From Prorocentrum cordatum (lineage: Eukaryota; Sar; Dinophyceae; Prorocentrales; Prorocentraceae), in assembly GCA_963575745.1 (NCBI GenBank), contig CAUYUJ010018726.1, positions 901,112 to 965,111 on the forward strand: a stretch of DNA of 64,000 nucleotides. The letters are read 5' to 3'. The first letter of the stretch is position 1. Every line of letters starts with the position of its first letter. This document shows positions 42,295-51,850 of this stretch, piece by piece. The notes under the pieces are model-generated. The model saw only the letters and a program-made list of their open reading frames with translations. It was not told where the DNA came from and made no database searches. A program made the translations under genes and the position numbers.

Positions 42295-44070
42295 ATGGCG
42301 CATGCAGCCGTGGGCCCATGGACTGGGCCAAACATCGACGCGCTCTACGCGGCGCGCGCTGTGTGGACGGTCGGGGACATCGTAGAAATCGAGCTTTGGC
42401 ACGAACAATTCGGGGAGTCTTGCGGGACGGGCGTCATCGAGGTCACTGGGCATGGGCCTCGATCTCTGCTTTTCGAGGCCCGCATTCTCGACGTGGAGGA
42501 CACGTACTACCACTGGTGGGTGTTCAACAGCAACAAAGCGGAGAACCCGGCCCTGTTCCGGGCGACGGCGGGCAAGGGCGACGACGACGAGGTGGTCTTC
42601 CGTGGGCGCGAGGTCACTCTAGTGTACTACACCTGGCGCGTCCTGAACGGCAACGGGCTCGTGGCGGACCTCGGCGTCGTTGGTTGGCTTTCGGAGGCGC
42701 GGCGCAAGGAGATCCTGGGAGAGATTGGCCGCCCTCCGGCCGCGCTGGGGGACGCCGGAGCGGCCGCGGGCGATCCTGGAGACCGGGATGGACGAGATCG
42801 TGATCGCGGAGACGCTGCTCGTCCTGTTCTTGTCGACGGAACCCGCACGCCGACGGGGGGCGTGAAAGGCGACCTGGAGCGCCTCGCGGCCAGCGTGGGG
42901 CGAGGTGATGCTCCTGCGCCAGAAGGCCGTGACGAAGAGAGGCAAGAGCCTCCTCGGCGCCAGCGTTCCCGGGGCCGTCGTCCGACGGGGGGTCTCGACG
43001 CGGGCCGCCGTTGCGACGACCGTGATCGCGACGCGCGCCGGCGTTGCGACGACCGGGTGGACGACGCGGGCTGCCGTTACGACGAGGATCGCGGCGGGGG
43101 GCGCCGTTGCGACGACCAGGATCCCGACGCGCGCCGGCGTTGCGACGACCGGGAGGACGACGCGGGCTGCCGTTGCGACGAGGATCGCGGCGGGGGGCGC
43201 CGTTGCGACGATCGGGATCACGCTGCGGGCCGCCATTGCCACGAGGCGGGCCGCGAGACGGCGCGGCTCGAAGCTCCTCGTGGTCGCACTGCTCCCTTCG
43301 CGACGTCTGCTGCAGCTACGGCGGCGGCGCAGGGTCGCAAGGAGTGCCGCCACCGCCACCGCGACCACCGGCGGTCTGCCTCGCCTGGCAGGGGCAGGCG
43401 CGCGAGGTCCAGGTCGCGGCGTGCTCGCAGCTCCTCGTCGTCGTCGTCGTCTTGTCGCGACGCCTTCTCCTCCAAGAGTCGCGACTCCCAGGCGCGGCTC
43501 GTCACCTGGGCGCGGAGGCACCCAGGTCTGCTGTCCAGCAGGTCCCTCCAGATGATGGCGGACAAGGTGGGCAGGGAGGGGGAGGCGCGCGCCTGGGGCA
43601 GGTACCAGACTCCAGCTGCCGCCAAGGCCTACTACCTGCGCGTCCTCCTGCAGCTCACGGGCGCGGGAATGCGCAACAATCGGGAGATGGCCACGCTTTG
43701 CGCGGTCCTCGGCCACCTCGCGCAGGGCCGGACCGCGTTCTCGGCGGACATCGCGACGATGCGGCTGAAGGCGGTGGACATGGCCAGCCGGGATGGCAAC
43801 TGGGATCGGGCCCAGTTCTTGGAGCTGGTGGAGAAGGACGACACGCCCCTGACGACCATGGGGGAGGAGTTCATGATCACGCAGGAGCTGGCGATGCAGC
43901 GGAAGCTCAAGGGCCGGGGCAAAGGGGCCATCTTCAACAACGACTGGCCGAGCTCAGGCAGCACCTCCGGCAGCGCCAGCAACCTGGGCAAGGGGGGCAA
44001 GGACAAGCACGGACAACAGCACAAAGGCATGGGGAAGGAAGGGAAGCACAAGAAGACGAAGCACGAGTAG
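42295..44070 (+). CDS. YR-2 ORF1, gag-like protein
   Basis: ATG at 42,295 (MAHAAVGPWTG). The intact frame of 591 residues has an N-terminal module (VWTVGDIVEIELWHEQF, DVEDTYYHWWVFN), then an Arg/Asp-rich middle with a ~32-residue repeat (GRRCDDxDxDARRRCDDRxDDAGCRxDEDRGG, about 42,990-43,230, also a ~96-bp DNA repeat), an SR-type run, and a conserved C-terminal core (KAYYLRVLLQLTGAGMRNNREM, AFSADIATMRLKAVDMASRDGNWDRAQF) ending in a Lys/Gly/His tail. The core matches Gag-like proteins of dinoflagellate YR retroelements as I know them; nucleic-acid binding is inferred from the basic repeats and tail. It is one of the few full-length element proteins in the window. Confidence 0.7.
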   Translation: MAHAAVGPWTGPNIDALYAARAVWTVGDIVEIELWHEQFGESCGTGVIEVTGHGPRSLLFEARILDVEDTYYHWWVFNSNKAENPALFRATAGKGDDDEVVFRGREVTLVYYTWRVLNGNGLVADLGVVGWLSEARRKEILGEIGRPPAALGDAGAAAGDPGDRDGRDRDRGDAARPVLVDGTRTPTGGVKGDLERLAASVGRGDAPAPEGRDEERQEPPRRQRSRGRRPTGGLDAGRRCDDRDRDARRRCDDRVDDAGCRYDEDRGGGRRCDDQDPDARRRCDDREDDAGCRCDEDRGGGRRCDDRDHAAGRHCHEAGRETARLEAPRGRTAPFATSAAATAAAQGRKECRHRHRDHRRSASPGRGRRARSRSRRARSSSSSSSSCRDAFSSKSRDSQARLVTWARRHPGLLSSRSLQMMADKVGREGEARAWGRYQTPAAAKAYYLRVLLQLTGAGMRNNREMATLCAVLGHLAQGRTAFSADIATMRLKAVDMASRDGNWDRAQFLELVEKDDTPLTTMGEEFMITQELAMQRKLKGRGKGAIFNNDWPSSGSTSGSASNLGKGGKDKHGQQHKGMGKEGKHKKTKHE

Positions 44071-44453
44071 GACAGCAAGCGCGCGACGCGCCGGCGTCCA
44101 CCCACAGCCGGGCGGGTGCCAGCGTGGCGCACTTGTCCGGGCGTGCGCCGGCATGCCGGCCATGTCTGGCGACGGGCCTGGATTCCGCCCAGAGCCTCAC
44201 TGAGTGGCAAGCCGCTCTGCGACGCGCGGCCGGCCGCTGCAGCGATTCCCATGAAGTGCTATCAGCCTTAGCGCTGGCAGTTTTGAATGGCCCATCCCGT
44301 TTGGGGAAGTTTTGGGCGCGACTGCGCGCCTCCACGGACAGTGCAGAGTTTGGGGCAGAGCCGTAGTCGAAAGAGGCGCATCCGTCACAGTTCTCATCGC
44401 CACGCTCCGCCGACGCAGCTCCCCCACCGCTGGGGCATAGGCGGCCAGAGCTC
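44071..44453 (+). other. YR-2 region between ORF1 and ORF2
   Basis: Protein-like text (QCRVWGRAVVERGASVTVLIATL, around 44,340-44,420) in shifting frames suggests that this is the decayed N-terminus of ORF2 rather than a true spacer. Confidence 0.45.
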
Positions 44454-47400
44454 TTGCCAATCAACTTAGACCTCGCCGAGGGGCACTGGAGAAATGGCCC
44501 AGCGGGGCCACGTAGCACGGAAGGTGATGATACCTGCGGGCCGCTCTTGCTCGCCAGAGCCACGCTGCACGCCCTGAATTTCCTCGCTTGCGCCGGGTGG
44601 GCGCCAGTGCCGGTATGTTTGGGCATGGCCGCTAGTCTGAGCGACGCGCACCGCCGCACCCTCTCTCACGTTTCGGATCTCTGGGCGGCCCCGGCCATAC
44701 CGTTCAGCGCGCCAGAGGTCCGCGAAGAGCCGCGCAACAAAAGGGTCGGTTACGCTGGCGAGGTCGTTTCGACGCGGCGCGAGCTCATCTGCAGCAAAGT
44801 CGCGCCCGCGTGGCCGGCCCCGGGCAAGGCGTGCATCCTGCCAATCATTGATTACGTCTCGGAGGAGCTCTGGGGGGGCCTGATGAGTCCGGCCCGGCGC
44901 CTCCTACCCCAGTCCGAGTGGCCTGCTGTCACCCCGCGCTCGCGGGTCCACGCGGCGGACGATGAGTGGTTCAGCTTGGCGCGCGCGGGCAGCGATCGCG
45001 GGCTGGTTGCGCCCGCAGGCGCGGACAGCATCTTCCGCGACGCCCGCGGCGACCTGGTGCTGAACGGGGCGATGGGGTGGACAAGATCAAGCACGTGAAC
45101 GGCGTCAGGGTCGAGCTGCTGCGCTTCATATGCATCTTCGTGCCCACCAACGCTTTCCTCTGGCGACTCCGGGGGGGCAGTGGCCTCCTTCCGTATATTG
45201 GCCAGCTAGGGTTGGCGGTCCTGGAGGAGGACGAGGTCTTTTGGGTAGATTCTGAAGACATGGAGTCGTGCTTCAACGTGTCTTACATGCCGAACGAGTG
45301 GCTGGGCATGTTTGCGTTCGAGAAGCAAGTGCCGTTGAGCGCTTTCGGTGGCGACCCACATGTGATGACTTACGTGGGAATGCGGGCTGTGCCGATGGGC
45401 TGGGTCGGCGCCGTCGACGTCATGCAATGCATGGCGCGGAGGCTGGTCTTCCATGCCGCTGGAGTTCCGCCGCTCTGCGAACTGCGAAAGGACAGGGCGA
45501 TGCCCTCGGAGGATATCGCCATCGTGTGCATGGACGGCTACGACCACATATCGAAAGTGAAGGTCCTGCTGGACGAACTTTCGGAGGCCCCTACAGGAGG
45601 TAGCCGCTCCGGGGCAATGGATCGCTTCGTGGCGGTCTGCGCTGCGCAGGGGGCCCCCCTCAATGCCGGAAAATCGCTCGCCCGTGGGCTGAGGGCGGGC
45701 ATCCTCGGCGGGGAGATCGACAGCTTCCGCGGGCGTCTATTGCGCAGCAGGGACAAGTCGCTGAAGCTGCGCATGAAATCGTTCGTCCTTCTGGGGGAGC
45801 CCGCGTGGTCCGCCGGCGAGGCTCAGCACTGGTCGGGGCTCTTCTGCTTCGCCGCGGGCTTCCGCAGGCCGCTCTTTTCAGTGCTGCAGGGCATATTCCC
45901 TTTCAACAGTTTCGGGCCTAGTGAGGCCTTGCGGATCCCGCCTGATAATGTCATTGACGAGGTGCTTCTTGGCGGTGCCCTCCTCCCACTAGCCTTCATG
46001 AAGCTCCGCGCGAGCATGTCGAAGGTCGTGAGCACGTCCGACGCCTCGGAGAGCGGCGGCGGCGCTGCAGAAGCTACCAGTTTTGTCTGCTCCCTGGCGT
46101 CGGGGCAGGCGGAGCGGCAGGAGGCGTGGTCTGCGGCGCTAGCGGAGGAGCCAATATTGCACCCGCCTGCGGTGCCTGTCTCGTGCTCCTCGTGCGGCGC
46201 ATGTGCGCCCGAGCGCGGGGAGTGGGCGCCCTGCCCGCTCGGCTGCGCGGGGGCGTTCTGCCCCCTTGGCTGCCTGCGCGCCCACCGCGCTGGAGCATGC
46301 CTGGGGACAGGGACCTTTCATGTCCACTTCGTGGAGGGGCGCTCGGGACCCAGCGCGCCGTTCTCATGGGCTTGCGCGGTGCACGGGGTGCCCGTTTCGG
46401 AGCCCACTCGGCGGGCGAAGGTGGGAAGATTGCCCGACTGCCGCATGACAGAGCAGCGGGCGCACATACTGAAGCGCGAGGACATTGGGTTCGAACATTG
46501 GTTCGTGCCCGGGTCCTCGGCGGGCCGCCAGGGGGAGTGCCGGCCTTGGCAGCCGGGGCGCCAGCAGCAGAGGACGAGGCGTCGTAACGCCGAGTTCGCT
46601 TTTGCTTTGGAACGTCTCCAGTATCGCGTCCTCCACAGGGGGGTGGCGGTCGCGATGCGCCCTATCAGCGGCGCTGGCTGGGAGCTGCCTGCCGCCGTCG
46701 CCATGCAGCAGTCCGAGGACATATTCTTCACGAAGGTATGGCCGTGCTGCTTCGGGGGATCGCGCCACTTAGGTCTAGGACCCCTACGCAATCGCAGCGC
46801 GTTGCACCGTAGCCTAGACATGGACCTTTGCCGCGGGCATGCCTTGGTGGCCCGAGGGGCACGCAGCGTCGCGAAGTGCGACGATCATGAGGAGGAGGAG
46901 AAGGAGGTCATCTACCCCAACGACTTGTGTAAGGCGTGCGCCAGAGCTGTTCTGGAAGCGCTCCGCGAGCTCAACTTGGCCGCGCTTCCCCCGCAGCCAA
47001 GCGGGCGAGCGTCGTGGGTCGCCCGCTGCTTGGCGGCTAGCGCAGACCGGTTGCGCGCAGGCGCCGCGCACTCCGAAGCCATTTTGGCGTTAGAGCGGAT
47101 GTTGGAAAGTATAGGGCAAGGCCAGGAACGGGACCATCTCCAGAGCCTACTCGCGCAAGCCGACTATCGTGGCTCGGACGTGCGTCTGCTGACTCAGGCT
47201 CTCGTTGAAGGGTCCTGGCAGCAGGTGCCATACCCAGCTCCGATATGGAAATGAGAGGTGGTACAGCGGTATGCTTGGAGAAATGCCCATCACATCAACG
47301 TCCTCGAATTCATTGCATTCCTTACTTACGTCCGGGCGCGCGTGGGCAACCCGGACCGGCATGGAGAACGGTTTTTTCATGTAGTCGATTCCCGCGTGGC

Positions 47401-47587
47401 ATCTTGCGTGACGGCAAAGGGTCGTTCGAGCGCGAAGGTGCTCAACCGGCCCCTTCGGCGGTTCGCGGCGGTGACTTTGGCAGCTGATTTGTACGTATTG
47501 TGCTTGTGGACCATCAGTGGATGGAACGCGTCGGACGCAGCCAGTAGGCTGCTGGAGGGTGCCCCGCTTGCCAGCGATGCCGGGTAG
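44454..47587 (+). pseudogene. YR-2 ORF2, reverse transcriptase and RNase H
   Basis: Pre-RT text RATLHALNFLACAG and NKRVGYAGEVVSTR (44,560-44,770) is in one frame. Near 45,080 coding moves to the frame that stays open to 47,252: LRFICIFVPTNAFL, FWVDSEDMESCFNVSYMP, VGMRAVPMGWVGAVDVMQ (45,380-45,430) and IAIVCMDGYDHISKV (45,520) in place of YxDD; RNase H start STSDASESGGG (46,030). A Cys/His-rich block (CSSCGACAPERGEWAPC, then CAGAFCPLGCLRAH, 46,180-46,290) resembles a MYND-type zinc finger. After a single TGA at 47,252 the same frame gives HHINVLEFIAFL, FFHVVDSRVASCVTAKGRSS and WNASDAASR, the rest of RNase H. One frameshift and one stop only. Confidence 0.7.
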
Positions 47588-48512
47588 CAGGCGAGCCGCT
47601 CCAGGTCCACGCAAAGCACATATTAAGTACGTCAATATCCAGCCGCCCACTGTCATTCGTTACCGCCGTGCCGTTAACCGTTTCTTCTACTATCTGACCT
47701 CGTGTGAAATTAGTATGCCAAACAGTTTTGACGAGCTAGATGATGTCCTTGGGGAATACATCGACTACCTGTATCAGGACGACCTGCCGCAGTCCTGGGG
47801 CAACGATGTGGTGTGTGGGTTCAAGCGCCTCTACCCACGTTCGAGGCGAAAGCTCGACACAGCTATACTTTACATGTCCAACTGGACTCGGTCGTCCCGT
47901 CGTCGCCGTGCGCTACCGTTGTCCAAAGATTTAGTCCAAGGTATGGCTGCAGTAGCGCTACTCCGGGGCTGGGATCGCACAGCGGCCGCCTTGCTGATCG
48001 GCTTCGCATGCTTGCTCCGGTCAGGCGAGGTCGTCGCCATCGTCAAGCGGCAGTTCGCCGTTCTAGGTGGGGGCGCCGCTGTGCTCCTAACGCTCCCTGA
48101 CAGCAAAGGGGCGAAACGGCATGGGCAGATGGGGCGCGTCGCGTTGTATGACCCGTTGTTGATCCAGTTTCTAATTCAAGTTTTGGGCCCTCTCGGTGAC
48201 TTCGACGCTCTTTTCCCAGGTGGCTTCGCAGCCCTCAAGCAGCAAATTGTCGACCCCGCCAAGTTTTTTGGGCTACAGAGCCCCAATCTCACGCCTCATT
48301 GCCTCAGACGCGGAGGTGCAGCGCGGCATTTCGCAACTTATGGGAACTATGATGCCACCCAGGCTCTCGGCCGATGGGGGTCCTTGAAGCCAGCCCGGGG
48401 GCACATCGACCAAGCAATGGTTGATGTCGGATCGTGGTCTCTGCCGGAGCGTGGCCAAGAGCGGCTTCAACGTGCCCTCCGGTGCTTGCCCTCCCTACTC
48501 CACCCTCCGTAG
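47577..48512 (+). CDS. YR-2 tyrosine recombinase
   Basis: ATG at 47,577, overlapping the RNase H end. The intact frame has an N-terminal helical SAM-like part (PPTVIRYRRAVNRFFYYL) and a catalytic domain: Arg in ACLLRSGEVV (48,010), HCLRRGGAARHF (48,297, His-x-x-Arg) and GRWGS (48,370). The expected tyrosine position reads PARGHIDQA, so a His stands where the family has Tyr (usual AR.YI). Unless another Tyr serves, the protein cannot form the covalent intermediate. About 311 residues, normal length for the class. Confidence 0.7.
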   Translation: MPGSRRAAPGPRKAHIKYVNIQPPTVIRYRRAVNRFFYYLTSCEISMPNSFDELDDVLGEYIDYLYQDDLPQSWGNDVVCGFKRLYPRSRRKLDTAILYMSNWTRSSRRRRALPLSKDLVQGMAAVALLRGWDRTAAALLIGFACLLRSGEVVAIVKRQFAVLGGGAAVLLTLPDSKGAKRHGQMGRVALYDPLLIQFLIQVLGPLGDFDALFPGGFAALKQQIVDPAKFFGLQSPNLTPHCLRRGGAARHFATYGNYDATQALGRWGSLKPARGHIDQAMVDVGSWSLPERGQERLQRALRCLPSLLHPP

Positions 48513-48626
48513 GGGGTCCTTGGGTGTGGCTGTGCCGCATTGCCGGTTGCTCAGTAGAGCACGAGTCTTCTTAAGGGCCCCTCGGCGGATGGCCGCCCGC
48601 TCTTTTGAAGGCAGGGGGAGGTGGTT

Positions 48627-48815
48627 GTGTGCGCGGGAGGCTCTTTTGAGGGCTTTCCAGGCTCACGCGGGCGGCCGCTGCTCGCAGGAGCGCGGTGGAG
48701 GCTTGGGGCCTCTCCCCGCATTGGCCCAGCAGTTGCTGTGACCAAGGCCCGCGGCCCGGCGCGCGCGGCGCGGCGGCGCACGCGCAAAGCCTCGCGGGTG
48801 GAGGGGAAAACAGCA
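48627..48815 (+). repeat. YR-2 terminal repeat B1
   Basis: 189 bp from GTGTGCGCGGGAGGCTC to GGGGAAAACAGCA, repeated at 49,197-49,385 with about ten differences. One base separates it from A2. Confidence 0.85.
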
Positions 48816-48816
48816 C

Positions 48817-48926
48817 ATGAAGACGGATATTGATCCGGATGTTATGCTTTGTTCCCCGCAGCGGGGAGGCGGCGCAGCCATGCGCATCATGATAGCGATT
48901 GTGATTGCATGCAGGATTTATGGGTC
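48817..48926 (+). repeat. YR-2 terminal repeat A2
   Basis: Second copy of A1 (42,039-42,148), about 95% identical, placed right after B1. A 270-bp segment follows before B2; it has its own short internal repeat (CGGTGCGGCAGGA at about 49,072 and 49,163). Confidence 0.85.
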
Positions 48927-49196
48927 CACCTCCCTCCCCTCCTCCTAGAGGTCGTGGTCTCTTGAGGCCGTGGCAATGGAGAGGCAATCGGTGCCCCCCA
49001 TGGGTGGCGCGGCACGGACTGCAGCAGACTGCATTGGCGGTTCCTGCGAGTGGCCTGCACATCCTAAGGTGCGGTGCGGCAGGATTACCTGCTCTCTCGC
49101 AGCAGCGCGGTCGACGGACATCTTAATGTCCTTCTTAGCGAGTGGCCCGTGCCTCTCAAGGCACGGTGCGGCAGGAGCGCCTGCTCTCTCGCATTG

Positions 49197-49385
49197 GTGT
49201 GCGTGGGGGGCTCTTTTGAAGGCTTTCCAGGCTCGCGCGGGCGGCCGCTGCTCACAGGAGCGCGGTGGAGGCTTGGGGCCTCTCCCCGCGTTGGCCCAGC
49301 AGTTGCTGTGACCAAGGCCTGCGGCCCGGCGCGCGCGGCGCGGCGGCGCGCGCACAAAGCCTCACGGGTGGAGGGGAAAACAGCA
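49197..49385 (+). repeat. YR-2 terminal repeat B2, right end
   Basis: Second copy of B1. It ends at AAAACAGCA, after which TA and the LINE endonuclease sequence resume. Confidence 0.85.
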
Positions 49386-49387
49386 TA

Positions 49388-51249
49388 ATGATATCACTGC
49401 GTTGCAAGAAACACACAGAGGTATCCATGACCTCTCCGGTTTTCTATTCTCGCAAGTTCTTTTCGGGGCAGGCGCCCTTCGCAGATTCGAGAGGGCGAGG
49501 TGACGTTGTTGCGACTTACCATGCTCTGACTCCAGAGAACGGGCCCCATGCGCAGGCCAAGCGCGAGTCCGAGATTGTGATCTTTGGGGGGGTATTGCAC
49601 TGCCTCCGGAATATTGTGCCGATCTCTGCCGAGCCCGACTCCCCCTATTTCATCTCGTCACATTTCAACGTCCATAGTCGCGGCCTCGCGGATGAGGCGA
49701 CGACGAACGCGATGGGCCGCATCAAGCATGATCTTCTCCCGCCCAGCCCCAGATGGGCGCATCCTCGCGCTCGCTGGCGATTTCAACTTCGGCGCGGGGC
49801 CCCCGCAGACGTGCGCGCCGCCCGCCCGCCTCGACCCCCGCGCTGCCTTCCACGAGTGGCGGCGTCAGAGAGCGTCTGCTCGGCAGGGGGTGATGTCAGT
49901 GCTTGTGGAGATTGACAGCATCGAGCCTACTCATTGAAATGGGGCGGAGCAACATACTTCGAAAGTTGATCGGACATTCGCTGGCCCGCATGTCATTTTC
50001 TGACTCGTCCCCAGGTTGACGTTGACATTCGCGAGTTCTCCGAAACACTTGAAGCACTGGTCGCGCGCCTCCGACATCGTGGGCCCCCCGAAGAGGACGC
50101 GCGCCCGATCGCCGGGCAGTTGTCTCTCAGCGCCCGCGCTTAAAGAAGTTAAGAAGTTTGCCCAGCAGGCCTGGGGCGAGAGCGACTTCGGAGATGAACC
50201 CGCCCCAGGCTTTTTTTTTGCAATGAGGTTTTGAAAGAGGGCGCCCGGCAGGCCCGGTATACGCCCTTCTTGGAGGCCCCCCAAGACCCCGCAGCCAAAT
50301 CGCTTCTTCGACGCGACCCTGGCGACCCTCGACGCGGGCCCCGAAACGGCGCGCGCGCCCTTGGAAGACCCCCAGATGTCCCCAGCGACGCCGGGCACTC
50401 AGTTCCAGGGCGCCGAACGTGAGCAGCGACTGGCGTTGGTCTGGCCGAGCGCCGCGAAGTCGGAATCCTCGCGCTCGAAGTTCAGACAGAAGATGCGACG
50501 ACTTATCCGTCGCGGCAGGCTCTGGGCACCATGTGATCGGCGCCTTCAGTTTCTTTCATTGGGGCTCGCTCAGGCAGCTGAGTCTTGCCCTGTCACTTTG
50601 AGATGCAGAACGCTATTGCTACCCAATGGGCGCATGTTTTCCAGGGGAAGACTTTCGATGCGGACGCGTGAAAAATGCGCCTTGCGCGCTGGGGTCCCCG
50701 AGTGGACTTGCGCGACGCCCCTTCTCCACGCGGTCGTGGCGTGGAGAAATCTGACTCTCGGCTGGGAGATTTGGCCTCTGGTCTTGATTATGTTACTTAT
50801 GGCGCGTATATGCGCGGCGCCCCCCCCCCCCCCCTCGGGTGCTCTTCGAGGCCCCCTCTTGGATCTTCAACGGGCGCCCCGTGAATAGGAGCCCCAACTC
50901 TGCGCCCGTGACATTGATCCCCAAAGGAGACGAGGCGGGGGATTTCCAGAACACGCGCGCGCGCGTGGAGTCGGGGCCCCGCCCTTCAGGCTTGAAAAAC
51001 GCCGACCACCAAATCATAGTCGCTGTCTCTTTCCGGCAGATTAGCGCGCCCATGCCGACCTTCGCCGCCACAGCACAGATATTCTTCACCAGTGCTAGAA
51101 ATTATGAGAACAAGATTGCTGAGCTTGACGCAGTATTGTGTATAGATTCGATGTCGCCCTCGGCTCTGCTTGGTCTCCCAGCTATGACCAGCCTTGACTT
51201 TGGCCGGGCCTTTCCCAGCCTCAGTCACCAATGGCTGCGCCGCGTGCTG
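49388..51249 (+). pseudogene. Host LINE, part 2: endonuclease and N-terminal RT
   Basis: The endonuclease resumes at 49,390 with DITALQETHRGIHDL (catalytic Glu in QETH, 49,405-49,416), then SPYFISSHFNVHSRGLADEAT (49,640-49,700) and LALAGDFNF (catalytic GDFN, 49,776-49,787), then an IDR/TF-type end near 49,950. RT begins after 50,840 with APVTLIPKGDEAGDF, RPSGLKNADHQII (50,980-51,020) and DFGRAFPSLSHQWLRRVL (51,195-51,249, first catalytic Asp). Frames change several times. The sequence stops at 51,249 where the gypsy 5' LTR starts. Confidence 0.7.
51246..51249 (+). repeat. Target duplication GCTG, left
   Basis: GCTG immediately before the 5' LTR, repeated immediately after the 3' LTR at 62,282-62,285. 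Confidence 0.65.
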
Positions 51250-51461
51250 TGGGCGTGACCCCAAGCGTGTTCCCATCACTTCTGTAAATGATATCCTTCA
51301 CCTGTGTCATTCCGTACTAATGCACCACATTCAGCCTTGCAGTAAAAGCGCGCTTGTATCTGCTAGAGCTTGCTATTCTGCACTGTAAGGTGTGCCGCTG
51401 CGTCCTGTCTTCATCTCAGGCCGCTAGGGTCACAGAAGCAGATTTTCGAATCCCCCCGACC

Positions 51462-51485
51462 CATAGCGACGCATGCGTCGCTATG
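51462..51485. promoter_or_regulatory. 24-bp perfect palindrome in 5' LTR
   Basis: Centre GACGCATGCGTC, extended to CATAGC...GCTATG without a mismatch. The 3' LTR keeps 20 bp of it (61,931-61,950). It could be a dimeric protein-binding site or a cruciform/hairpin; its function is unknown. Confidence 0.75.
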
Positions 51486-51687
51486 ACTCGGCCGCCGAGC
51501 GTCTGGCAGCTTACAGGTTGCGCAGCGCTCTCTGGGTCCCGAGGCCAGCAATGTCGAACGCAGCAGGTTGCACAGTTGAGATTCGCATGATTTTCAGCCC
51601 GCTAGCAGTATTGCACGAGAACGGGTCAGCAGAGCATTTGCGCATGCACGAGCGCAGGGCGCAGCAGGTGCACGAGGGGACCGTGGA

Positions 51688-51708
51688 CTGTAACCACTTT
51701 GGCTCAAG
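51688..51708 (+). promoter_or_regulatory. Spliced-leader-like sequence in 5' LTR
   Basis: 21 bases matching the dinoflagellate SL at 18 positions, with the last 11 (TTTGGCTCAAG) exact. It lies 103 bp before the LTR end. The matching site in the 3' LTR is at 62,158-62,178. It suggests that an SL-bearing transcript was copied into the LTR, or that the element mimics the SL. Confidence 0.75.
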
Positions 51709-51815
51709 ACCGAGGTAAAATACATTATTATCATCGAGTCGTCTGTCGATTCGTCACTGTCAGTATTGTTCTAATACCTTCCCATACCAGTATTGTTTAG
51801 AATATTTGGCAAATT

Positions 51816-51825
51816 TGGTGCACAC
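51816..51825 (+). promoter_or_regulatory. Candidate primer binding site
   Basis: TGGTGCACAC begins 4 bases after the LTR. LTR elements usually have a TGG-starting sequence here that pairs with a tRNA 3' end. The tRNA is not identified. Confidence 0.4.
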
Positions 51826-51850
51826 ACTGGAGAGCATTTCATCAGTCGAG

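Larger units (their letters stand above)
42039..49387 (+). mobile_element. YR-2, DIRS/PAT-type tyrosine-recombinase retroelement
   Basis: A 7.3-kb element with a gag-like ORF, RT, RNase H with a Cys-rich insert, and tyrosine recombinase. Split repeats: A1 (42,039-42,148); B1 (48,627-48,815), A2 (48,817-48,926) and B2 (49,197-49,385). B1 and B2 are 189 bp and about 95% identical; A1 and A2 are 110 bp and about 95% identical. It sits inside a LINE endonuclease domain. The junctions read CCT|ATGAAG on the left and CAGCATA|ATGATATC on the right, with no target duplication; ATG is common to A1 start, target and right junction. The copy is only lightly decayed. Confidence 0.8.
51250..51811 (+). repeat. 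Gypsy 5' LTR
   Basis: 562 bp from TGGGCGTGAC to AATATTTGGCA. It contains a perfect palindrome (51,462-51,485) and an SL-like sequence (51,688-51,708). The same LTR at 61,711-62,281 differs by about 30 substitutions and a few small indels. Confidence 0.85.

Noticed and set aside
51806-51850. Upstream extension of gypsy Gag into the LTR
   Set aside because: The extension has only a TTG start; the first ATG at 51,851 is preferred.
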